In this document: positions 8,969 through 17,200 of the stretch, piece after piece
Position numbering within the stretch: the stretch's first letter is position 1
Layout: the number at the start of each line of letters is the position of its first letter
Assembly (NCBI GenBank): GCA_006503475.1
Contig: RSEH01000099.1
Location: 62,001 to 126,000, forward strand
Direction: 5' to 3'
DNA: 64,000 nt
From: Stentor roeselii
Lineage: Eukaryota; Ciliophora; Heterotrichea; Heterotrichida; Stentoridae
Notes under the pieces: model-generated
The model's input: only the letters and a program-made list of their open reading frames with translations
Told to the model about the DNA's origin: nothing
Database searches by the model: none
Made by a program: the position numbers and the translations under genes

Positions 8969-9927
8969 TTATGAGTTAGTAATCACTGCAGTTAAAGCTG
9001 AAACTCGACAATTCAACTCACATTGAAAAACAATCATTTCCTCAGAATTTTCGATTTTCAGAGAATCTTTCTTCTGCATCGTCTGAAAAGCTGTGATTGC
9101 TGAAGACACATTCCAAATTTTCAACTGTCCCTGAGTACTAGTCGTGATCAGCAAGGTGCGAGTGGGGGTGCAAATAGAAACGACTTTTGAAAGTCTTCCA
9201 GAGCAGGTGTTAAAAGTAATAGACCCTTTGTTAAGACAGTGCAAAACGACTTCTCCATTCAAATCAGCCAAGAATAAAAAGTTGCTAGACCCGAGGAAGT
9301 CTGCAGCGACAATCGGACTTGAATGGTCGATGACGACGAAGTCTTCTCTCAAGTTGCTTTCAACACTGAAAATTCTTACTTCTCTATCAGTATGGCCCAA
9401 GTAAAACAATCCACATTTGGACCACTGCAGGTCTTCCAGGACAACGTCGAGTTTGCATTTGAAAGAAGGACGCGCTTTGACCAGGTTCCAAAGAATGAGT
9501 CTTTTGTCTTTCCCCGTTGATATCGCCAGTCGGGCACTTGGGTGCAGTGCAAGACCTGATACTGAAGAACGGTGGCCTTTAAATGTGTGGAGATTCGTCC
9601 AGTCCTTGTTACGCCAGATCGATACTCGCCCTTGCTCACTTCCGGTCAAGGTGTGAGATTTGCAGGCTTCTAACATGTTCACTGAACCTAGGTTTTCAAG
9701 GACTCCTCCCATTTCTTTACCTTCTAGTAAGTGGAATATTCGGATCATCTCGTCGTATCCTCCTACTATTAGGATCTCGTCTTGGATTTTTAAGGATTTT
9801 ATGCAGTTCTATTTAGGTTTACTGTTGTCACGGAAAAGGCGAAGATTGTGATTGGGCTTGATGCTGGACCTTTTAGACCGATCAGACCTCCTGCGTATGT
9901 CCCGATTGCAATTGTTATCTGGGACAT
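8969..9927 (-). CDS. PAK1IP1: PAK1IP1 / MAK11-like WD40 ribosome-biogenesis protein
   Basis: Two exons, 9927-9823 (35 codons) and 9808-8969, give a 314-aa WD40 protein. Family blocks are GGYDEMIRIFHL, LTGSEQGRVSIWRNKDW, FKGHRSSVSGLALHPSARLAI, STGKDKRLILWNLVKARPSF and a late blade with STQGQLKIWNV; these match PAK1IP1/yeast Mak11 closely in order. The family acts in 60S ribosome assembly. The start lies in AAATAAATG. The predicted intron is 14 nt, one shorter than every other intron found here. The Lys-rich C-terminal tail of animal PAK1IP1 is missing, since the protein ends right after the propeller. Confidence 0.88.
9809..9822 (-). other. 14-nt intron in PAK1IP1 gene
   Basis: On the minus strand it reads GTAAACCTAAATAG. 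Exon 1 is exactly 105 nt, and removing 14 nt keeps the frame leading into NCIKSLKIQDEILIVGG. Removing 15 nt by shifting either edge brings a stop (TAA) or breaks the frame. Confidence 0.75.
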
Positions 9928-9958
9928 TTATTTGTCTAAACATAAGAAAACTTAACTC

Positions 9959-10876
9959 TTAAATTAAAAAATTATCAGGATTACCTTCCAAAACTTTACT
10001 GCTTTCAAACCTAGAATTTTCCGGAGCTTCATTAAAAACGACGAATTCCCTGTTCAGATTTTCATCAACAAGCAAAATACTAGCGCTATTATTAAACCGA
10101 AAGCAATAATTAGGTGCACTCCAAACAGTAGAAAAAGTTTCATTAAAAAGTACCTGAAAGCCTTCATGACAAAGTTGGTGAGCCCTGATGATATGAGTGC
10201 ACTGATTAGAATGCAAAAATTTATGAACAATATCCTTTCCAAACATATACCCAGCCCCCCTAGAGCTATTCGTGAATCCATTATTGTTTTCATCAGGATC
10301 AGACCACATCAAATCAGCGAATCCTCCTTCATGAGGTATTTCCTGAACCCTATTAATTTTCCTGACCTCATCAATCATAGAAATCGACGGAGAAAGTCCT
10401 CCATGAACACAAAAATAAGTATTTTGAATAAGAGCTGCGACAGGTAAAAAGTCAAATAAATCAGTAAAATACTGCCAAACAGCAGGTCCTCCGTATTTTC
10501 TCTGACATTCCGCAAAAAAGCCATAAACTTGAGTAATGCTGCGAGTTTCGTGGTTGCCTCGTAATAGGTAGATGCGAGTCGGGTACAGTACTTTTAACAA
10601 AGTTAGGTAAGTTATAGTCTCGACGCAGCAAGGCCCGCGGTCGACGTAGTCTCCCAAGAAAAGATACGTCATGTCTGGCACCGGGCCTCCAATCCTCATC
10701 AACTCAATCAAATCAAAGAACTGTCCATGAACATCTCCAACAATAATCACAGGAGCCTGTGTTTCTACCACATTCGACTCTTCCAACAGCAAGTTCCTGG
10801 CAGCCAAACAAATGATTTTAATTTGATTCTCTTCTAACAATTCCCCTTTTGCAGCTTTTGCCAAATATTCTTCCAT
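9959..10876 (-). CDS. PPP-family Ser/Thr phosphatase catalytic subunit (PP4/PP6/PP2A-like)
   Basis: A 305-aa metallophosphatase with the full signature set: GDVHG (47-51), GDYVDRG (75-81), RGNHE (106-110), later CVHGGLSP, RGAGYMFG and TVWSAPNYCFR. The LLLEESNV and ITQVYGFF blocks and the length place it in the PP2A/PP4/PP6 branch. PP4 seems nearest because of the FNET and EAPENSR segments. It dephosphorylates Ser/Thr with two metal ions and usually works with scaffold and regulatory subunits. Its C-terminus is DNFLI instead of the DYFL that is carboxymethylated in this branch. It lies 17 nt after the tetraspanin stop on the same strand. Confidence 0.93.
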   Translation of the reverse strand: MEEYLAKAAKGELLEENQIKIICLAARNLLLEESNVVETQAPVIIVGDVHGQFFDLIELMRIGGPVPDMTYLFLGDYVDRGPCCVETITYLTLLKVLYPTRIYLLRGNHETRSITQVYGFFAECQRKYGGPAVWQYFTDLFDFLPVAALIQNTYFCVHGGLSPSISMIDEVRKINRVQEIPHEGGFADLMWSDPDENNNGFTNSSRGAGYMFGKDIVHKFLHSNQCTHIIRAHQLCHEGFQVLFNETFSTVWSAPNYCFRFNNSASILLVDENLNREFVVFNEAPENSRFESSKVLEGNPDNFLI

Positions 10877-10893
10877 TAGTTGAATTACATAAG

Positions 10894-11850
10894 CTATGCT
10901 TTAAAAGACTTAGAAGGAGAATTAAGAGCTTCAGGTGGAAGGTCCATCTTTCTTCGAGGACACAAACAAAGTGCAAGTTCAAAGTAAATAATTGAAAGTT
11001 GATAAAATCCAAGTACTAAAGAAATGATTCCATAGTTAAAAAACGTTTTTCGAGACCAAGTCTTAATTTCCTTAAAACAAGCCTCTTCAGGCAATATTTC
11101 TGCAACATGTGTGAAATACCTGAGCTTCTGAAAGGTGCAAAGTCCTGAACATTCAAATTTATCTTCCATCCAATCCATAAGTGTGAAGTACTTCTGATAC
11201 TTGCTCTTAAAATAAGCATCTTGAAAAGTCTGAGCAGTTATTGCACAGTCACTAACATTAACTTTAATTTTCAAGTTTTGGTCAATCCACTCAATAAGCT
11301 CAGCTTGAACAGCAGGTTCATAAGTTTGAATACTTTCACAAGGGTTACATTCTTCCACGTTTTTCGCAGAGCCTTTATAAAAATCTTCGAGTTTCAGCGA
11401 TTTTGCTGTTTTTTCATCAAGTTCGCAGGGACAGTAAAGGCGACAAAGGATGTTTTCAGCTTTAAATGAAGTATCGTCTGCATCTTCGAAGTGCTTTCGG
11501 CAGGTGCTTGTGCTTTCGAGGTAACTTGAGCTTTTATCACGCAGGTAAATGAGGACTCCTCCGAAACTTATGAGAAGTATTCCGATTATTATGCTGGAAA
11601 TTATGAAAAGAGTCAAAAAGAATCTTCTTTGCTTCCAGGCACCGATTATTCCGATGAAGGCTATGAAAATCAAGACTCCTCCACAGGCGATCACGATGAA
11701 ACCCGCGTAGGAGTAGTTTAAAAGCTGTACGAATGCGGAGGATTGGATTAGGAAACCGATCCAAACTAGTACTGAACCGATACCTAGAAGGATTAAGCAG
11801 GAAATGTAGATTAACCATTTTAGGGCTGCTGCTGTCAGGCATTTGCACAT
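10894..11850 (-). CDS. Tetraspanin-like four-pass membrane protein
   Basis: A 318-aa protein with three closely spaced N-terminal transmembrane helices (about 12-34, 50-70, 76-101) and a fourth near 270-292, separated by a large extracellular loop of about 165 residues. The loop holds about ten cysteines, including CPC and CNPC pairs and FECSGLC, as in protist tetraspanins; the metazoan CCG motif is not present. The N-terminal MCKC and the CLC after TM4 are probable palmitoylation sites. Such proteins organise membrane microdomains. The start context is AAATAAATG. Confidence 0.8.
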   Translation of the reverse strand: MCKCLTAAALKWLIYISCLILLGIGSVLVWIGFLIQSSAFVQLLNYSYAGFIVIACGGVLIFIAFIGIIGAWKQRRFFLTLFIISSIIIGILLISFGGVLIYLRDKSSSYLESTSTCRKHFEDADDTSFKAENILCRLYCPCELDEKTAKSLKLEDFYKGSAKNVEECNPCESIQTYEPAVQAELIEWIDQNLKIKVNVSDCAITAQTFQDAYFKSKYQKYFTLMDWMEDKFECSGLCTFQKLRYFTHVAEILPEEACFKEIKTWSRKTFFNYGIISLVLGFYQLSIIYFELALCLCPRRKMDLPPEALNSPSKSFKA

Positions 11851-12546
11851 TTATTTGTTTTGGGGTTAATGATTTTAGGAGGTTTTTTATGGAGAGATGG
11901 ATTTTTGTTTTGGTTCTAGGAGGTTTTAGAGGTTGGAATTTGTTTTGGGGATTGTTTGAGTTTTTGGGGATTTTTTTGGTTTTGGGTTTCTGGTGTTTAG
12001 AGATTTTTTTTGAAGAGAGATTGATGGTTAGAGATGTTTATGAAATAATTTAGATTATGTTAGTAATGTTATAGATATTAATATAAGTTTATTTATGATT
12101 ATAATTCAATGATATTATTTTTAATCATTTAGAGATAATAATACCTAAATTTATGAGTTTATCACTTCACAAATTTTTTCTATACAATGAATGATTATCA
12201 GGATGAAGATGCTAATTAATGTTTAAAATGATGAAGTGAAGAATATATACAATTATTGAATATTAAAAGCAATCAATAATCTTAACATGATATCATCATT
12301 AATAAAATATTTAAAATATTTTTTATCAAATTTTACAAAAAATTATACCATTCAGTACTTAATTATACCATTAAAACAAAACATTTCATCAATCCCTAAA
12401 TAAACATAATCCAAACAAATACCCGATAATATTTATGAGATTTTAATCTTGAAAAATTATAAAATAAACTATCAAAAATATTAAAAAATAATTCACCCCT
12501 AACTTTCTCTCCACAATCTAATCCTAACTTACTATATATACTTAAA
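11851..12546. other. Intergenic region with extreme strand skew
   Basis: 696 nt without a supported gene. Bases 11851-12040 hold 60 G and only 2 C on the plus strand. From about 12060 to 12450 it is mostly A/T with ATTATACCATT-type short repeats around 12340-12375. The last 60 nt, beside the WEE1 stop, become C-rich. The long frame at 11733-12053 is an antisense shadow plus this skewed tract. Confidence 0.6.
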
Positions 12547-13776
12547 TTAAACTGAAAACTTCCTTCTTTTCACAGGATCACCAATCTCAGTTTTATTCTC
12601 CTTACAAGCAAGAGCATTTTCCAAGAACCTAATATAATTCTCATTATCCTTAGCCTTCTGTTTATTCCTACTAAGTAACTTTCCAAGTATTTCCTCAGCA
12701 GAGGGTCGATTCTCAGGATTTTTATGCATCATTTTCCTAACAATTTCCTTAATAAACTGAGAATATTCCCCTTTAATCTCAAATTCCCCATCTCTTAAAA
12801 GTTGCCAAAGGGGGCCATTATTAGGTAAAGGCTCCCCGTTCATAATTTCTAAAATCGTGCATCCAAGTGAAAAAATATCAGCTTTTGCCAGATCAGGGAT
12901 CGAATCAGGGTCATTTTGCATGATTTTCATCAATTCCGGTGCAAGGTACCTGGAGTCTCCTTCAGGTATTTCCCCGCAGAGGTTCGTAGTGATCCTGGCA
13001 AGTCCCAAGTCAGCGATTTTGAAGCGATGATTGAAACTGAAGAGAATGTTTTCGGGTTTTATGTCAAGATGAACGATTTGCTGATTATGGAGCTTTTTTA
13101 GACCTTTGCAGAGATCACGAAAAATTTTAATTAAAGATACTTCGTCTAAGGTACCTGTCCGCTCGAGGTACTCGGGAAGTGAACAGTCGCAGAGCTCCAT
13201 TACTAGGTATAAAGTTGACTTCTCGATCCAGGCTGAGTAGTATTTTATTATGTAGGAATTGTCGTCCAGAACTGAACTCTGGGCTAGTGTTAGGGCTTCT
13301 TGAATTGCTTTTTCTTTTGCGCAGGAGGACTTGTTTTTTATGTTTATTTTTTTTATAGCGTATTCGAACTTGTCTAGCTTGTTACGAGATTTGAAAACCC
13401 GGCCAAAACTACCAGCTCCGATCTGACTAATTTCAGTGAACTCTGTCATGTAGCGTTGGTAGGAATAGAGGCAGTCTTCAGAATCTGAGTAATCGTACTT
13501 ATATCGCTTTTGCACTGTGGCGGGAGTGTCTCGTGAGGAATGTACAGGAGATGAAGGATTTTTTGGAGTGGAAGTTCCAGACGGAGAATAAAGCCCTTCA
13601 AAAATCCTATCTCCTGATCGCCAACGACTGATGCAGCTCTTTTCAGCGATAGAGACTGGAGATTCAAGTCCAGAAGAACAAGAAGTTGAATCTTTTGCAT
13701 GATTAGATGAAGAAACAAGGTTACTACACAACATACGACGTAACTTCTGAAGTTCAGATTCCAAAGTTGTTTCCAT
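12547..13776 (-). CDS. WEE1: WEE1/MYT1-family protein kinase
   Basis: A 409-aa kinase. Residues 1-105 are Ser/Pro-rich with several SP/TP sites, a likely regulatory tail. The kinase domain covers about 110-370: glycine loop IGAGSFG (119-125), YAIKK with Lys142, HLDIKPEN (236-243), DLGLA (256-260) and GDSRYLAPE (273-281). HxDIKP, DLG in place of DFG, and GD-RYLAPE are hallmarks of the WEE1/MYT1 group, which phosphorylates the inhibitory Tyr/Thr of CDKs to hold mitotic entry. No transmembrane segment follows the kinase domain, favouring WEE1 over MYT1. Confidence 0.9.
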   Translation of the reverse strand: METTLESELQKLRRMLCSNLVSSSNHAKDSTSCSSGLESPVSIAEKSCISRWRSGDRIFEGLYSPSGTSTPKNPSSPVHSSRDTPATVQKRYKYDYSDSEDCLYSYQRYMTEFTEISQIGAGSFGRVFKSRNKLDKFEYAIKKINIKNKSSCAKEKAIQEALTLAQSSVLDDNSYIIKYYSAWIEKSTLYLVMELCDCSLPEYLERTGTLDEVSLIKIFRDLCKGLKKLHNQQIVHLDIKPENILFSFNHRFKIADLGLARITTNLCGEIPEGDSRYLAPELMKIMQNDPDSIPDLAKADIFSLGCTILEIMNGEPLPNNGPLWQLLRDGEFEIKGEYSQFIKEIVRKMMHKNPENRPSAEEILGKLLSRNKQKAKDNENYIRFLENALACKENKTEIGDPVKRRKFSV

Positions 13777-14204
13777 AAATTATTACCTGAAGTCAGCTTG
13801 TGATGATTGTTACACTCTTTCCATAAAATGCATAACCAGCAAGGAAAATGGAATGAAAAATTCTAAAGTTTCATGTTTTTAATTTTTAAACCTTAAGTAT
13901 GATGACTGGGGTCTATCAAAAAAGTAGTTTTTAAAGTTTGAGAAATTTTTAAGACTTGTCTACGATAAAAAATGGATGAAGACTTAAAATTCGTTTTGAA
14001 GAGACATGAATTAATGAAAAACATAAAACTTTTGTTACCAAAAACAAAACCTTCTCTAAAATCCAATATTTTTCACTAAAAAATCCTTAAAACGCTTAAA
14101 TCTCTATAACTAAAAACCCTTCACTAATAAAGCTACAAAGGCTTACAATTTTTAACCCTTCTCTATCATAGTTTACAATTTTAATTAATCTAAGTTCCTA
14201 ATTA
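13777..14204. other. Divergent intergenic region
   Basis: 428 nt between the starts of the WEE1 gene (minus) and the giant Cys-rich gene (plus). The right half is C/A-rich with repeated AACCCTTC-like words on the plus strand. No ORF or structured repeat is seen. Confidence 0.55.
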
Positions 14205-17200
14205 ATGTTAATATTCCTAATCCTTATTCTCCAGGTCCTCTCAGACTGTTGCCTAAACTGCGCGATTTTCACCTCAGACGGTTGTTCCGAATGCGAATCT
14301 CCATACAGCCTATCAAACTTCACCTGTGTTCAAGAATGTGGCACTGGTTACGATTCAATCCTGGGAGTCTGCGAGCGAAACATCAAAAGTCTGAAACTCA
14401 TCTCAACCAACTTCGCACAATTCCAGCTTTATAACTTGTCCACAGCAGGGGACTTCAGAACAAGCAACAACTCTACATTAATAGAAGCTGGAAACATGTT
14501 TCCCACAGTTGATCGAGGGTATTATTCAGACTTGAATTCAAATTTAATTGGAAAATCCGCCTGGGTTCCTTGGACTTCTTTTTCATTTAAGTTGTTTTTT
14601 CGAGCTTTAAGTGGAAGTGGAAAGATTTTTCAAGTTTTTAATTCAGACAATTCTACTTATTTCGAGGTTTTTATGCAGGACTGGCTTTTGACTTGTAAGA
14701 TTTTAGTCATCGGGCAGGGAGATCAGGTGATTCAGATGAAATCACTGAAAAATGAAGAGGATTATGTTTCAAGTGCGGCTTGGATTGTCTTGTCGGTCCA
14801 TATTAAACAGATTGATCCTGATACTGTTTATATGGACTTGGAGACTCAGGTTGGGAAAGTTTGGGTCTATTTGAATGATTTTGAACTTGCTATTAACTCG
14901 ACATCGCTTTGGGTCTTGGGAGACTCGGAAAAATTGGAAACTGTTGAAGGATTTTATTATAATGTTGAAGTTGTGAATGCTTTTTCTTTTAGTACTATTG
15001 GAACTGCTGCTTTGAATCTTTGTGGATATGGATTCTTTGAAAACCCTGCTGATAAGATTTGCTATCGTTGCAGTAGTTTTTGTGATTCACGGTTAATTTG
15101 TGTAGATGACACCAGCTGTTCTCAATGCTACTCAAATCAATGCGACAACTGCAACGGTTTCATCTTCGGTGAATGCAGCAGCTGTATCAACGGAGAAATT
15201 CCTCCATTTTGCTGTCCATACCTCTGCCGAAAATGCGATAATTTAAGTTCATGCCTTTCATGCCACAAAGGAATGTACAACTTTCAAAGAATATGCCTAA
15301 ACTATTTTCCATATCTAACCCTGATCCAATATTCATTTCCTTTATTAACATCCGAGTTCTCCGTGAGTTTCCGAAGTCTTTACAGCGTGTTCCGAACAGG
15401 AGGAAGTGACAAAAGTTTCTTTTTTTATGAAAATCCTGAGAAATTCGACCCAATTCCTTCAAAGCAACGAGGACTTTACTTTAACGGGTCAAGTTCAATG
15501 AAGAACCAGCAGTCGTTTAACCCTCATCCAATAATGAGTATGAATTTTGTCTTTCGCCCGACGACGAATCAGTCTTCAACAGTTTTTTCCACAGGTGAGA
15601 TCTTCCAAATAGTATCAAACGGTCTGAGGTTTCTTTCAAAACTACAGACAGATGATAAACTTTACAACCTTTTTGAATCATCACCAGTCACAAACGATTT
15701 CAACGTGTGGTACTCAGTATCTTATTCAATTTCTTATACATATCCTCATTCAACTCATATGTTTTACTACAATAACCAACTTAAACTCACTGAAACTCAA
15801 ACTGGAGTTTTTCGACTCATTACCCAAAACACTTATTTTGGTTTAAACAACTTGAAATTCAATCCAAATTCCATGAACTTCACAGGTTTTTTGTACTCTT
15901 TTACTTATTGGAACTCAGTTGTTGGCGACTTTTCAGCTGTTTCTGCTCCTTCATCATGTAGCTTCTCTCTTGAAAAAAACTGTGTAAATCTATGTGATTT
16001 TTCTCAGTACTTTTCAACTTCTGCAACATGTGAAGCCTGCCTTGAAGACTGTTCATTAGGCTGCCAAGACAATAAAACCTGCAACATTTGTTTCGATCGT
16101 CTTTGTGCGAATTGTTCTGATTTTTACGATTCTTGTTATTTATGTGTGAATAACTCTAAGAAAGTTGGAGGATTTTGCACTTGTTTTGAAAATTCTATTG
16201 ATTTTATTACTCATTGTGAAATCTGTGATAACAGTTGTGCAAGATGTGAAAGTTTGTTGGTTAATGGTTGTCTTGAATGCTTGCAGAATGGGTTTGTTTT
16301 GGTTGATGGAGTTTGTTATAGTAGGAAACCTGATGGAATTGATGGAAGTTTGGATGGAGTTGTTGATTTTGAACTTTATGAGAGTTTTTCTTTTCGTGGA
16401 ATGGGAAGTCTTTTATTTGGAAACTCTTCTGGAGATGAACAAGACTTTAAAGACCCTATTCCTGATCCTTTTAGAGGCTATTATTTTTACCCAGGGGTGG
16501 AGATGGTGCAAAATGATTTTTTGTTGTTTTTTAAGTTTTACTTTGAAGTTTGGGTAAACTTCAAGGGTGATGGGGATCTTTTGAATCATGGAAGTTTGAT
16601 CAAGAGTTTTATTTATAATTCGGATTTCTTTTTTAATTTAACACTTATCAGTGGACAAATCTTATCCTGCCAATATCCCCTATCCAAAACATGGACAAAT
16701 CTAGCAATATCTCTAGATCTATCCGCCACAAACATTTCAACTCTTTCCTTTTCCCTGAACCACGACCTAAAAATTCAACACTCCTCTCCAAAAATCGACT
16801 TTTTCATCGATTCATCCAAACCTTTAACAATCGGAGGCCTCGATTCCTTCAAAGGTTTCCTAAGCCGAATAAAACTAAAAAGCACGAGATCAAAAGAAAG
16901 TCCTTTAATTGAATCTCGCTGCATAAATGACTGTGAATTTTGCAATATTTCCAGTATTTGTCTAAGCCTCTGCGACTTCCAAGCCCCAGCCTCGAACTGT
17001 TCCGAGAGCTGTGGACGAGGATGTCTAAACTGTTACTCTTCTTCGAAATGTCAGAGGTGCAGAGCTGGAATGTTTTTAGAAGATGGGAAATGCTTGTGTC
17101 CGAAACTTTTTATCTGGAGTTTGGAAGAAAATAAATGCATTTTTAACTGTTTTTTGAAATGTCTTGACTGTCAAACTGGACCTTTTTTGTGCTCTTCTTG

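Noticed and set aside
8966-8969. PAK1IP1 and the 153-aa frame as one spliced gene
   Set aside because: No GTA...AG pair of 14-16 nt spans the junction, and the PAK1IP1 propeller is already complete.
11733-12053. 106-aa plus-strand frame over the tetraspanin start
   Set aside because: Half is antisense to the tetraspanin and half lies in the G/T-skewed flank, where stops are rare by composition.
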